A stretch of 64,000 bases of DNA, taken from contig NZ_CP034930.1 in assembly GCF_004014855.1 (NCBI RefSeq), positions 1,798,001 through 1,862,000 of the forward strand. Reading direction: 5' to 3'. Made by a program: the position numbers and the translations under genes. The notes beneath the pieces are model-generated. The model did not search any database, was not told the origin of the DNA, and saw only the letters and a program-made list of their open reading frames with translations. The stretch is from Apibacter raozihei. GTDB taxonomy: Bacteria; Bacteroidota; Bacteroidia; Flavobacteriales; Weeksellaceae. Shown one piece after another: positions 45,857-54,743 of this stretch (position 1 is the first letter of the stretch; each line of letters begins with the position of its first letter).

Positions 45857-47050
45857 ATGCAGCAAAACAGTGAATTAAGGAAATTAAAAAGCAGAATCGA
45901 TTGGTTTTGTAAAAGTAAAGTAAATGCATTTTCTCCAACTATTTCTCCAGCACCCAAATCAGCTGAAAGAAAAGAAATTGAAAGTATTTATGAAGCCGTA
46001 TATTATTTTTTACGAAATGGTGTCTCACAACTGGTGGTTCAGAGAAAATATATGGGTTCCTATTGTGATATATATTTACATAAAAATATAGAGGACACCT
46101 ATTTTGTGAGTCGCAATGGATTCAGAATAGAGCATATAAGCAAGGAAGAAGCGCTAAATGCCTGTAAAGAGATATATAAAAAGCTCGATTGGAGTACTAT
46201 GGAGCTTGCAATTATACAATCTGAACTCATGCCTTGGAGTACTTTAGGTAAAGGTTTAATTGAAAATGAGTTTAGAGGCTATCTAACCGTGCATAAAAAT
46301 CATTTCAATGAATTAAAAAATTCAGAATTATATCATAAAATTGAACAGGTTAAAAAGTCTGAAGAATATAAAAATTTCATAAGCTTTACATCCAGCCATT
46401 CCGAGAAAGAAGTAGCTAAAAAGTATCCTGCTCATATAATACGTCAATACGCATCGGTAGAAAATTTTACAATTAAAAATCTTGAAGCTTATAAACAGGG
46501 AATTGACATTTATGAAGAACAGATTGCTCACTTTGGAAAAACCGAAAAAATGTTTTTTAAACCCTTTAACATTCTTAAAAAAGTATATGAGGACGGAACG
46601 GAAATTTTGGTAAATGACAATCTGAGCTATCAGGAAGTAAACGACGACGGGTTATTATATCTGGAAGAAATTAATGAAAAGAATGTAGACATTATCATTG
46701 AAGAAATTTATGCATGGTATAAAACATTAAATGCGGAAAACGAAGAAGGAATTGTAATTAAACCACGGAAAGCATTTATTAAAAATATTCCCCCCGCATT
46801 TAAAATAAGGAATGATCAATACCTTACCATGATATATGGAGTTAACTTTTTAGAAGATTATGACTATTACTTGAGAAAAAGAAAAATAGAAAGAAAGTTA
46901 CAATGCTCTATCAACGATTGGATGATTAACTGGGAATTACTTAAAGTGCCTTATGCTGAAATTAAGTCCGATAATTATTATCTTAAAAATTTAGTATATG
47001 ATCGTATTATGGGGGAAAAAGCAGAAATAAATTTAGATAGAAGGTTGTAA
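45857..47050 (+). CDS. rnl: RNA ligase resembling the ligase domain of bacterial Pnkp (Rnl)
   Basis: ATP-dependent RNA ligase of 397 residues. Nucleotidyltransferase motif I is KYMGS with Lys64 as the adenylated residue, motif III is RNGFRIEH (86-93), motif IV is EEGIVIKP (296-303), and motif V is FKIRNDQYL (315-323), continuing as TMIYG. The last block (PAFKIRNDQYLTMIYG) is the pattern seen in the C-terminal ligase of bacterial Pnkp rather than in phage Rnl1 or Rnl2. Free-standing ligases of this kind occur in Pnkp1-Rnl-Hen1 systems of Flavobacteriia. It sits between hen1 (4 bp) and the kinase-phosphatase (44 bp) and should seal ends prepared by its neighbours. Confidence 0.88.
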   Translation: MQQNSELRKLKSRIDWFCKSKVNAFSPTISPAPKSAERKEIESIYEAVYYFLRNGVSQLVVQRKYMGSYCDIYLHKNIEDTYFVSRNGFRIEHISKEEALNACKEIYKKLDWSTMELAIIQSELMPWSTLGKGLIENEFRGYLTVHKNHFNELKNSELYHKIEQVKKSEEYKNFISFTSSHSEKEVAKKYPAHIIRQYASVENFTIKNLEAYKQGIDIYEEQIAHFGKTEKMFFKPFNILKKVYEDGTEILVNDNLSYQEVNDDGLLYLEEINEKNVDIIIEEIYAWYKTLNAENEEGIVIKPRKAFIKNIPPAFKIRNDQYLTMIYGVNFLEDYDYYLRKRKIERKLQCSINDWMINWELLKVPYAEIKSDNYYLKNLVYDRIMGEKAEINLDRRL

Positions 47051-47094
47051 TAAACAAATTGTGTATTAATTAAAATAAATGAGACTGATTTAAA

Positions 47095-48015
47095 ATGAAA
47101 AAAAACATACAGATATTACTCTTGATAGGGCCACCCGGAAGCGGAAAATCGACATTTGCCAAATATTTTTTGAGAACGGAAGAAAATTGGATGAGAGTTT
47201 GTCGGGATGACTTTAGGCATATGAACTTTTCCCAGGAAAATCTTTCAGGAGAAAAAGAACATCTGATAACAAAATTGGTAGATGCTTCCATACAGGAATT
47301 AATTAAAAAAAAGACTAATGTGCTTATAGATGCTACCCATTGTAAAAAAGAGTATATTACCGAATACATTAAGAAATTTAACTCTTATGCAGACATATCT
47401 TTTAAACTTTTTGACCTTAGCCTTGAAGAACTCCGTAAAAGATGTATAAACAGAGAAGAACAAACCGGAAAACATATCCCGGTTAGAGTTTTAGAACGAA
47501 TGTTTGAACAGTTTCAGAATTTAAAACAAAATTTTGATTTTTCTACAAGACCAAAAATATTAACTCAACCGGCAAATGCAGATAAGGTTCAGGATATGAA
47601 TCTGCCTAAAGCTTTAATTTGTGATCTAGACGGGACATTAGCACTGATGAAGGGAAGGAATCCTTTCGATGCAGGAAAATCAAATGAAGATGAATTAAAT
47701 TTACCAGTAGGAAATGTCCTCAAAAATTATTTTAAATTAGGATATAAAATATTACTGGTTTCCGGGAGAGAAGAAAAGCATAGAGAACCTACGTTAGAAT
47801 TTCTTGAAAAATATGAAATTCCATACGATAATTTATGGATGAGAAAATCTGACGATTACAGAAAAGATTCAATAGTGAAAACGGAAATTTATAAAGAATA
47901 TATTGAAAATCAATATTACATTGAATTTATATTAGACGACAGAAATCAAGTCGTTGATATGTGGAGAAAAGAGTTGAAGCTATCTTGTTTTCAGGTAAAT
48001 TATGGTGATTTTTAA
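47095..48015 (+). CDS. pnkp: Polynucleotide kinase-phosphatase of the phage T4 PseT type
   Basis: End-healing enzyme of 306 residues. The N-terminal P-loop kinase has GPPGSGKST at 12-20, RDD at 37-39 and the lid region GKHIPVRVLERMFEQF. The C-terminal domain is a HAD phosphatase with the nucleophile motif D177-L-D179-G-T, VSGRE and DDRNQVVDMWR. The sequence ends in GDF, just as T4 Pnkp does, and size and layout match T4 Pnkp (301 residues). It is thus not the usual bacterial Pnkp, which carries a metallophosphoesterase. It converts 2',3'-cyclic phosphate/5'-OH breaks to 3'-OH/5'-phosphate for the neighbouring ligase, as inferred from the family. Confidence 0.9.
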   Translation: MKKNIQILLLIGPPGSGKSTFAKYFLRTEENWMRVCRDDFRHMNFSQENLSGEKEHLITKLVDASIQELIKKKTNVLIDATHCKKEYITEYIKKFNSYADISFKLFDLSLEELRKRCINREEQTGKHIPVRVLERMFEQFQNLKQNFDFSTRPKILTQPANADKVQDMNLPKALICDLDGTLALMKGRNPFDAGKSNEDELNLPVGNVLKNYFKLGYKILLVSGREEKHREPTLEFLEKYEIPYDNLWMRKSDDYRKDSIVKTEIYKEYIENQYYIEFILDDRNQVVDMWRKELKLSCFQVNYGDF

Positions 48016-48234
48016 AGTGGTTTTATAAGTATTTTAATCATGTAACATCTGGTTCGTAAGCTAAAACAAAGTAAGTTCTAAAAAAATACGAAATGAAATA
48101 GTACAATTATAAAAGCGTATTAAACAACTAAATAAATGTAAATTTTAATTTAAATATTAATGAAAATATTTTTACGTAAAGTGAAGGTATTAAAACTTCC
48201 GGCATATATAATTTTATGATAGCCTGAAAAAACG

Positions 48235-48242
48235 TAAATTTG
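48235..48242 (+). promoter_or_regulatory. -7 element of the lipid module
   Basis: TAAATTTG (TAnnTTTG) lies 21 nt before the ATG of the CdsA-like gene. Confidence 0.45.
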
Positions 48243-48262
48243 AGGCTGTATTTTTTTTAAAT

Positions 48263-49216
48263 ATGAATTCACTTTTTCGGTTGGATATTTTAAAAAAGGA
48301 TGAAATATTATTAGTCATAGCAATAATTTTTGTCCTTTTAATAGTTGCTTCACTATTATTTTTTATAATAGGACTGATAAAACCTACGCCCATATTAAAA
48401 GAGTTAAAGTCAAGAACCAATTCATGGTGGATTATCGTTTTTATATTTATAATTGTTATTTTTTTAGATAAAAGAATTTCCTTTGTAGGAATTGCTTTTC
48501 TTTCTTTTTTATCTTTCCGTGAATTATATTCAATACTGGATTTCAGAGATTCTGACCGAAGAGCTGTTTTTTGGTCATTTTTAGCAATACCCATCAATTA
48601 TTATCTGGCGTATGCAGGTTGGTATAGTGCATTTATAGTATTTATACCTGTATGGATGTTTTTATTTTTACCTGTAAGGCTTATCATCAAAGGTGATACT
48701 AAAGGTATTGTTAAGTCCATGGCTTCATTACAATGGATTACTGTTTTATCCATATTTTGCCTCAGCCATACTGCATTTCTATTATCCTTACCAGAAATTC
48801 ATGGTTTTTTGAACGGAGGCAGAGGTCTTCTTTTATTTTTAGTATTTATGACAGAAATAAATGATATTTCGCAGTATGTGTGGGGCAAGATACTGGGAGA
48901 ACATAAAATAATACCCACAATCAGCGAAAATAAAACCTGGGAAGGCTTAATAGGAGGAATTATAAGTACAACAATTATTGGATATTTTTTAGGATTTCTG
49001 ACTCCTTTGTCATTGTGGCCCTTGCTATTGGTAAGCTTTATGATTTCGGTATCTGGTTTTTTTGGATCGTTGGTGATAACTGCTATAAAAAAAGATATTG
49101 GAATATTAGAAGAGAATAATGCTGTTTCCGGACAGAAAAGTATACTGGATAGAGTAGATTCTTTATTTTATACAGCACCCGTATTTTTTCATCTGGTATA
49201 TTATTTTGCATATTAA
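48263..49216 (+). CDS. Divergent phosphatidate cytidylyltransferase homologue
   Basis: A 317-residue membrane protein of the CdsA superfamily with about eight helices and a more hydrophilic N-terminus than the true CdsA at 11570. Family stretches include TEINDISQYVWGKILGEHK and TISENKTWEGLIGG. The C-terminal signature is altered: AIKKDIGILEENNAVSGQKS followed by ILDRVDSLFY, where the usual KRxxxxKDxGxxxPGHGG is largely replaced. It may therefore activate a different lipid or alcohol phosphate. It is followed 2 bp later by a PlsC-type acyltransferase and then by a hydrolase-methyltransferase, suggesting a dedicated lipid-modification pathway. Confidence 0.82.
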   Translation: MNSLFRLDILKKDEILLVIAIIFVLLIVASLLFFIIGLIKPTPILKELKSRTNSWWIIVFIFIIVIFLDKRISFVGIAFLSFLSFRELYSILDFRDSDRRAVFWSFLAIPINYYLAYAGWYSAFIVFIPVWMFLFLPVRLIIKGDTKGIVKSMASLQWITVLSIFCLSHTAFLLSLPEIHGFLNGGRGLLLFLVFMTEINDISQYVWGKILGEHKIIPTISENKTWEGLIGGIISTTIIGYFLGFLTPLSLWPLLLVSFMISVSGFFGSLVITAIKKDIGILEENNAVSGQKSILDRVDSLFYTAPVFFHLVYYFAY

Positions 49217-49218
49217 GA

Positions 49219-49854
49219 ATGAGAAAGCTTATACTGATTTTTGTATATACCATTTGTATTAAAAATTTTCTCAAGTGGGTAATAGGAGTCAAATTTGATT
49301 CATCATCTTTTCTTTTAAAAGAAAAGAGCTTTATAATAGTGGCTAATCACAACAGTCATTTGGATGCACTTTCCATTATGGCTTCTCTACCGCCTTCACT
49401 TATAGACAAAGTTAAACCTGTAGCAGCAAAAGATTATTTTGGTAAAACAAGGTTGCAAGAAAAATTAAGTAATTATTTCGTTAACACCCTCTTAATAGAT
49501 AGAAAAAAAGTTTTATTAAATAATAATTCTCAAGGTGACCCTATACATTTAATGGATAATGCTTTAAAAGAAGGATATTCGCTTATAATATTTCCTGAAG
49601 GGAGCAGAGGGAATCCAGATGTTTCTCAGCCACTTAAGAAAGGTGTGGCATACGTATTGCTATCAAATAAGCAGGTCAATTATATTCCGGTTTATCTTGA
49701 AGGATTAGGAAAAGCTTTACCCAAGGGGGATCATTTAATTTTACCTCATAAAGCTTCGCTTACCTTCGGAACTCCTAAAATGATTAGTTCAGATGATCCT
49801 CAGGAAATAGTAGATCAGATTCAAAGAGAAATTTTTGAATTAAAAGAAAAATGA
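49219..49854 (+). CDS. 1-acyl-sn-glycerol-3-phosphate acyltransferase (PlsC-like)
   Basis: Membrane-associated acyltransferase of 211 residues. The catalytic HX4D motif is in VANHNSHLDALSIM, and the acceptor-binding motif is FPEGSRGNPD. Later family signs are VNYIPVYLEGLGKALPKG. The ATG lies 2 bp after the CdsA-like stop, so the two are co-translated. With a CdsA homologue and a hydrolase-methyltransferase as neighbours, it probably acylates a special lipid precursor. Housekeeping PlsC activity may be coded elsewhere. Confidence 0.88.
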   Translation: MRKLILIFVYTICIKNFLKWVIGVKFDSSSFLLKEKSFIIVANHNSHLDALSIMASLPPSLIDKVKPVAAKDYFGKTRLQEKLSNYFVNTLLIDRKKVLLNNNSQGDPIHLMDNALKEGYSLIIFPEGSRGNPDVSQPLKKGVAYVLLSNKQVNYIPVYLEGLGKALPKGDHLILPHKASLTFGTPKMISSDDPQEIVDQIQREIFELKEK

Positions 49855-50080
49855 AAATGATAATGTAAATTATTATGATTAATTCGGGTGAAAAATTATC
49901 ATTTCATTTTTGCAAATTCACATTAACAGTAGTTTAACTTAAGTAGAAAATTATTATTATCAGCTAAAATCAGCAGATACGATATGATTATAAGTTTTTT
50001 TAAATAAATTTTCCGAATCTAATGAGTTTACTGTATTTAGTAATTAAATTTTGTTTTTGTATAATTTGAAATAATAATGG

Positions 50081-51907
50081 TTGAAGAAATTTAGCGATGA
50101 ATTAAAATCATTTACAATGAATAAATCCGAACCCGATTGGTCTATTTCCGAAAACCATTTTGCAACAGCAGATGGGGTCTCTATATATTACAGACATTGG
50201 CAGCCTAATCAGGTTAATCAATATGTTCGTACTATTGTTATATTGCATCGAGGACATGAGCATTCTGGCAGGGTAGCTCATATAGTTGAGGAATTAGGAT
50301 TTAAAGATACTTCATTTTTTGCCTGGGATGCACGTGGAAACGGAAAGTCGGAAGGAGAGAGAGGATATAGTCCTGATTTTGCAACTCTTGTCAATGATTT
50401 GGAATTATTTATAAGACATATATCTGAAAAGTACCAGATACCTATAAGCAGTATTATAATTATTGCACAAAGTTTAGGTGCAGTAATAGCAACAACCTGG
50501 GTTCATGATTATGCCCCAAAAATTAAAGCTTTAATTTTAACTTCACCAGCATTTAAATTACATTTAAGATATCCCGGTGCTCTAATTGCTGTTAAAATAT
50601 GGCAAAAAATTAAAGGCAATTTTTATTTAAAATCATATATCAAAGGTAAAGAACTTTCCCATGATTTAAACAGGGCTACTTCTTATCATAATGATCCCTT
50701 AGTATCCTTGCAGATATCGTCTAATTTGTTAATTGGTATATTTGATACATCTGCTCGAATTGTATCTGATGCACAAGCAATACAAGTACCTACATTGTTG
50801 CTCATTTCTGAAGAGGATAAAATAGTTCACAAAAAAGTTCAAGAAGAATTTTATCTCGCATTAGGTTCTTCCATTAAAGAAAAACATAATTTCAGTGGCT
50901 TTTTTCACGATACATTAGGAGAAAAAGAAAGATACAAAGCATTTAAAGCGATTAAAAATTTTATTGAAAAAGTAGAGTTTATTTATGTTCCGATAAATTT
51001 AAAAAATTCAGATCAAAAGGGGGTAACGTATGATGAATACGTTCAATCAATTCTTCCTATCCCTTTTTATAGTATAAAAAATATTTATTATTTTTTCTTA
51101 AAGTCATACATAAAGATGGTTGGAAAAAGAATTTCCAAAGGCTTGAAATTAAGTCACCAATTCGGTTTAAATTCTCCTATTTCTTTAGAGTACATATATA
51201 ATAATCAACCAGAGGCTATAGGGGTTATGAAAAATGTAGGTATAGGTAAATATTTAGATAAAAAATATTTAGATCGGCTAATATGGAAAGGATTGAGAAT
51301 TAGGAAAAGTAACTTGGAAAATCTTGTAGGTAAATACGTTAAAAAATTAAATAAATCTGAAGTTTCCGTAAGTATTTTAGATGTAGCTACCGGGCACGGA
51401 GGGTGCATACTGAATATCGTTGACCTGTATAAAGATAAAATTGACAGTATCCTGTTATGTGATGTAAATGAATCGAATGTTAGAGCAGGAGAAAAATATA
51501 TCAAACAAAATAAATTACAAAATAAAGCTCAATGTTTAAAATCTGATTTTTTTAGCGAATCTCTTTTTTCAAATATTAAATTCCTACCCACTTTAAGCAT
51601 TATTTCAGGTTTTTGTGAATTGTTCCCTGATAATAATAAATTAAATCACGCTTTAGAGCTTCTTACCGGAATTATACCTAAGGGAGGTTACTTAATCTAT
51701 ACTAATCAATCCGGTCATACGCATAATGAAATATTAAACAGAATATTGAATAAAAGTTCTTTAAAAAACAAAACTCCTCAAATTATAAGAAGAAGAATAC
51801 AAGCAGAAATGGATCAGCTAATTGAAAATTTTGGTTTTGAAAAAGTAGAACAGCTTATTGATCCCTGGGGTATTTATACTGTTTCTGTGGCTAAAAAATT
51901 TAAATAG
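50081..51907 (+). CDS. Alpha/beta hydrolase fused to a class I SAM-dependent methyltransferase
   Basis: A 608-residue fusion. The N-terminal part (about residues 20-300) is an alpha/beta hydrolase of the monoacylglycerol-lipase type: ILHRGHEHSGRVAHI, AWDARGNGKSEGERGYS, a nucleophile elbow IAQSLGAV with Ser but Ala in place of the first Gly, and a C-terminal His near GFFHDTLGE. The C-terminal part (about 420-608) is a Rossmann methyltransferase with motif I LDVATGHGG and acidic LLCDVNESN. The frame starts at TTG 50081, and an ATG at 50117 is an alternative. It lies 226 bp after the acyltransferase. Bifunctional proteins like this recur beside CdsA- and PlsC-like genes, but I know of no proven reaction. 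Confidence 0.85.
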   Translation: MKKFSDELKSFTMNKSEPDWSISENHFATADGVSIYYRHWQPNQVNQYVRTIVILHRGHEHSGRVAHIVEELGFKDTSFFAWDARGNGKSEGERGYSPDFATLVNDLELFIRHISEKYQIPISSIIIIAQSLGAVIATTWVHDYAPKIKALILTSPAFKLHLRYPGALIAVKIWQKIKGNFYLKSYIKGKELSHDLNRATSYHNDPLVSLQISSNLLIGIFDTSARIVSDAQAIQVPTLLLISEEDKIVHKKVQEEFYLALGSSIKEKHNFSGFFHDTLGEKERYKAFKAIKNFIEKVEFIYVPINLKNSDQKGVTYDEYVQSILPIPFYSIKNIYYFFLKSYIKMVGKRISKGLKLSHQFGLNSPISLEYIYNNQPEAIGVMKNVGIGKYLDKKYLDRLIWKGLRIRKSNLENLVGKYVKKLNKSEVSVSILDVATGHGGCILNIVDLYKDKIDSILLCDVNESNVRAGEKYIKQNKLQNKAQCLKSDFFSESLFSNIKFLPTLSIISGFCELFPDNNKLNHALELLTGIIPKGGYLIYTNQSGHTHNEILNRILNKSSLKNKTPQIIRRRIQAEMDQLIENFGFEKVEQLIDPWGIYTVSVAKKFK

Positions 51908-52626
51908 TTATTTTCAAGTTTTCTTATTTGTAAAATTTATGTTTTATATAATCATAATTTGATTTTATAAAACTTGTTGTTTTATAAACATTAAAAAAAA
52001 TACTATTATTACATTCTTTATATAAGCTGTATTTTTTTATCTATTTCAAATTCATGAATATTTTAGTTAAAAATCTGTACTTAGTCTATGAAATTATTGT
52101 CTTTTCCAATTTGAAAAAGATAGCAATAAAATAAAGCCACTATAAATTAAATATCAGTACTGAACAAAAAGAAAATTCGTAAATTAAAATTTAATTATAT
52201 ATTACGTATGTTAATGTATATTGTGTTTATATGGAAATTTATTTATTTTTTAAGCTTTAATTAATGAAATTTCCAAAAAATTAACGTTTTTTTTATTTTA
52301 TATATGTATAGCTTATTGTTTTTAAGATTATTGAATAAATGATAAATTAAAATATAAAATACTTATTTTCTAATGTTATTTTAAAATTGATTGTGAAAAA
52401 CTAACTTATTAGAAATAAGTTTTTACCTAAATAAGGATTATTAGATATGAAAAGGTTTAATATGAAGGATTTTTTATAAAAAAGTTTAAATATATTTATA
52501 TAAAAAGATAAAAAAATAACTATATTTATACTTAAAAAATAATGATGGAAATTTTGTTGTAACATTTTTTGTTTAAAAAGTTAATGAGGAAGCATGAAAA
52601 AGAAAATATGTTAAAAAATATAGGAT
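51908..52626. other. AT-rich gene-free stretch of about 720 bp
   Basis: The longest non-coding interval in the window, and strikingly AT-rich. I see no open reading frame, RNA gene or repeat in it. A TAGGA sequence just before 52627 is the ribosome binding site of the next gene. Confidence 0.5.
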
Positions 52627-53100
52627 ATGTATTATGTTATTAAAGATGATTCTGAGACAGGAAAAAGGCTCAAAGAATTGTTGGAAAAAAGAAAGGAAGT
52701 TTATAATCAAATTAAAAAGTTGTCAGAAAAATATGGATTCAAAAGATGGATACCTGATTACAATTGCTCAACAGAGATATCAGCTGTCTGGTTTGATACC
52801 AATCCTAATCCAAAAGTTTGGAAAAAGTATAGAAACGGATATTACCCGAAGGCTAATACAATTGATGGAAGAAATATTATTTCTGAATTTAAAGGTATTT
52901 CGGTAGTAGATTTTAGAGATTTTAACGACTATATCGGATACGATGAAAATGAATGTTTTTATGCCGGTTTTGGATTAACTGATGGGTATGTAGGGCTAGA
53001 TACTGGAGAACTGGATGTGAAAATGCCTAAGGATTGCCAGGAAGTAAGCTATTCTGAATATATTAATGTTTTCAAGACTAAAGTCTACGAAAAGCAATAG
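52627..53100 (+). CDS. Hypothetical protein
   Basis: I do not recognise this 157-residue soluble protein. It begins with a charged helix (SETGKRLKELLEKRKEVYNQ) and continues with aromatic, acidic beta-type sequence (VDFRDFNDYIGYDENECFYA). The style recalls small phage- or plasmid-carried proteins, but no homology can be claimed. An AGGA ribosome binding site precedes the ATG. It stands alone after a 719-bp AT-rich interval and before a stem-loop at 53204, and may be a transferred gene. An overlapping frame at 52634 is a shadow. Confidence 0.6.
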   Translation: MYYVIKDDSETGKRLKELLEKRKEVYNQIKKLSEKYGFKRWIPDYNCSTEISAVWFDTNPNPKVWKKYRNGYYPKANTIDGRNIISEFKGISVVDFRDFNDYIGYDENECFYAGFGLTDGYVGLDTGELDVKMPKDCQEVSYSEYINVFKTKVYEKQ

Positions 53101-53203
53101 GCAACTTTCAGATATAATTAATCAGTTGATGTAATTAATACTTGATTTTATATTTCCGTTTTTAATGATTTTGATTATTAGCGGCAAGGTTTTTACATAT
53201 AAT

Positions 53204-53227
53204 TAAAGCCCTACTTAGAGGGCTTTA
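53204..53227 (+). terminator. Stem-loop after the hypothetical gene
   Basis: TAAAGCCCT with AGGGCTTTA, 9-bp stem and 6-nt loop, followed by AAAACTAATT and no T-run. It is a weak terminator candidate. Confidence 0.45.
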
Positions 53228-53345
53228 AAACTAATTAATCAATTGTTTGGAATTATTAACAATTAAGTTCTGATTTGAAGAATATAAATATACTCTCTAT
53301 TAGTTAAAAATTATTGAGGAAAACCGTAAAAAGGTTTCTTAAAAT

Positions 53346-53383
53346 AAAAAAGGTGATTTATCAATTGATAAATCACCTTTTTT
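53346..53383. terminator. Perfect palindromic terminator beside tRNA-His
   Basis: A 38-bp perfect palindrome centred at 53364/53365 (half AGGTGATTTATCAA preceded by A5). Being flanked by A- and T-runs, it can terminate the tRNA-His transcript on the minus strand. Confidence 0.75.
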
Positions 53384-53388
53384 GTTAG

Positions 53389-53462
<74 letters not shown>

Positions 53463-53501
53463 CGTTTTGGGAATGCAAATATATAAATAGATTTCTTAAT
53501 A

Positions 53502-54218
53502 TCAAATAAAATTTTCAAAATCTTTTAATCCAATCCATTTTTGAGTAGTAAAACCTTCTCCTGAATCAGTTCCGATAAGTCTTCCCAGATTTTCTGCCCT
53601 GTAAATAATACTTTTCTTAAAATTAGAAGAAGTTATAGGTGTAGTGGGTTCTTTGGAGTCTGGATCATAAAACTGGGTCTTATAAGCCATACAAGCTTCT
53701 ACTTTCTGATTTAAAAATTCAGAAATATCTATAATAAAGTCTGGCTTAGCTTCATTCCATTGTATGTAATTAAAAACATACTTAGGTCTCCATACCGGTT
53801 GAGGCTTATCATCATAAAATGTTTCTACTTTGACTAGACCTGATAAGAAACAGGCATCATAAACTAATTTAGAAGCCTTGCCATGATCTGGGTGTCTATC
53901 ATCAACAGCATTAGCTAAAACATATTCAGGTTGATATTTCCGTATTATTTTTATAACCTCCAATTGGTTTGTTTCATTATTTAGAAAAAAACCATCTCTC
54001 ATGTTTAAATTCTTTCTAACTGAAACTCCTAAAATTTTAGAAGCTTCGCTGGCTTCGTATTTACGGGTTTCAGCAGTTCCACGGGTACCAAGTTCTCCTT
54101 GAGTTAAGTCTATAATTCCTACTTTTTTATCAAAAGAAATCATCTTGGCTAATGTTCCGCCACAGCCAAGCTCTACATCATCAGGATGAGCTCCTATAGC
54201 TAAAATATCTAATTTCAT
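53502..54218 (-). CDS. bshB1: Bacillithiol biosynthesis deacetylase BshB1
   Basis: Zinc-dependent LmbE/PIG-L family deacetylase that removes the acetyl group from N-acetylglucosaminyl-malate in bacillithiol synthesis. The metal-binding AHPDD motif is at residues 10-14, followed by VELGCGGTLAKM. LTQGELGTRGTAETR, NLNMRDGFF and DDRHPDHGKASKL are BshB1-typical. The length of 238 residues is standard. Bacillithiol is the main low-molecular-weight thiol in many Bacteroidota. bshA and bshC are not in the window. It reads away from tRNA-His with a 39-bp gap. Confidence 0.95.
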   Translation of the reverse strand: MKLDILAIGAHPDDVELGCGGTLAKMISFDKKVGIIDLTQGELGTRGTAETRKYEASEASKILGVSVRKNLNMRDGFFLNNETNQLEVIKIIRKYQPEYVLANAVDDRHPDHGKASKLVYDACFLSGLVKVETFYDDKPQPVWRPKYVFNYIQWNEAKPDFIIDISEFLNQKVEACMAYKTQFYDPDSKEPTTPITSSNFKKSIIYRAENLGRLIGTDSGEGFTTQKWIGLKDFENFI

Positions 54219-54244
54219 TTTATCGGTTTTTATATAGTTACAAA

Positions 54245-54270
54245 AAACTTCAGTAAAATTACTGAAGTTT
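54245..54270. terminator. Stem-loop between the small exported protein gene and bshB1
   Basis: AAACTTCAGT pairs with ACTGAAGTTT (54245-54254 and 54261-54270). It lies downstream of the gene at 54300-54608 on the minus strand. Confidence 0.6.
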
Positions 54271-54299
54271 CATTTAGTATGTTAAGATTTACTAGATTT

Positions 54300-54608
54300 T
54301 CACAAAGAAGGTTTGATCTTAGCCATAAGCCTTTCCACTCTGGCTTTAATATCCGATTTATCGGAAATCTGCCAAGCACTGATAGAAAAGGTATTACCTT
54401 TAGTTCTAACCATCAGTCCATAATCAGCATTGTCAGATGTCCATATTCCTGGAGATGACGGATTGCCGAATTCTTCCTTAACTATTGACTCTACGCTTTG
54501 TACTTTATCTGCTGTAGATTGGATATCTTCTCTGTATTTATATTTTTCCTGAGAAAATCCAATTACTGAAAATAAGCTCAAAAACAAAATTAAAAGTTTA
54601 TTTTTCAT
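54300..54608 (-). CDS. Small exported protein of unknown function
   Basis: A 102-residue protein with a clear Sec signal peptide (MKNKLLILFLSLFSVIGFSQ) and a small soluble domain ending in a Lys-rich helix. I do not recognise a family. The mature part has charged, mixed secondary structure (YGLMVRTKGNTFSISAWQIS). It is probably periplasmic. It is flanked by stem-loops on both sides, so it is a separate transcription unit. Confidence 0.7.
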   Translation of the reverse strand: MKNKLLILFLSLFSVIGFSQEKYKYREDIQSTADKVQSVESIVKEEFGNPSSPGIWTSDNADYGLMVRTKGNTFSISAWQISDKSDIKARVERLMAKIKPSL

Positions 54609-54743
54609 AGTTATGTATTTAGTATCTGCAAGGTATAAAAAAATCAGGTTAGTATTTGAAATAATTAATTTATACTTGCAATATTCTGTTTATAATTGTA
54701 TTTAAATGCCCAATATTCGTGCCAAATACATGTTAACGAAAAT

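Noticed and set aside
52634-52906. A 90-codon frame overlapping the hypothetical gene at 52627
   Set aside because: The frame at 52627 has the AGGA ribosome binding site and a better protein composition, so this one is a shadow in another frame.
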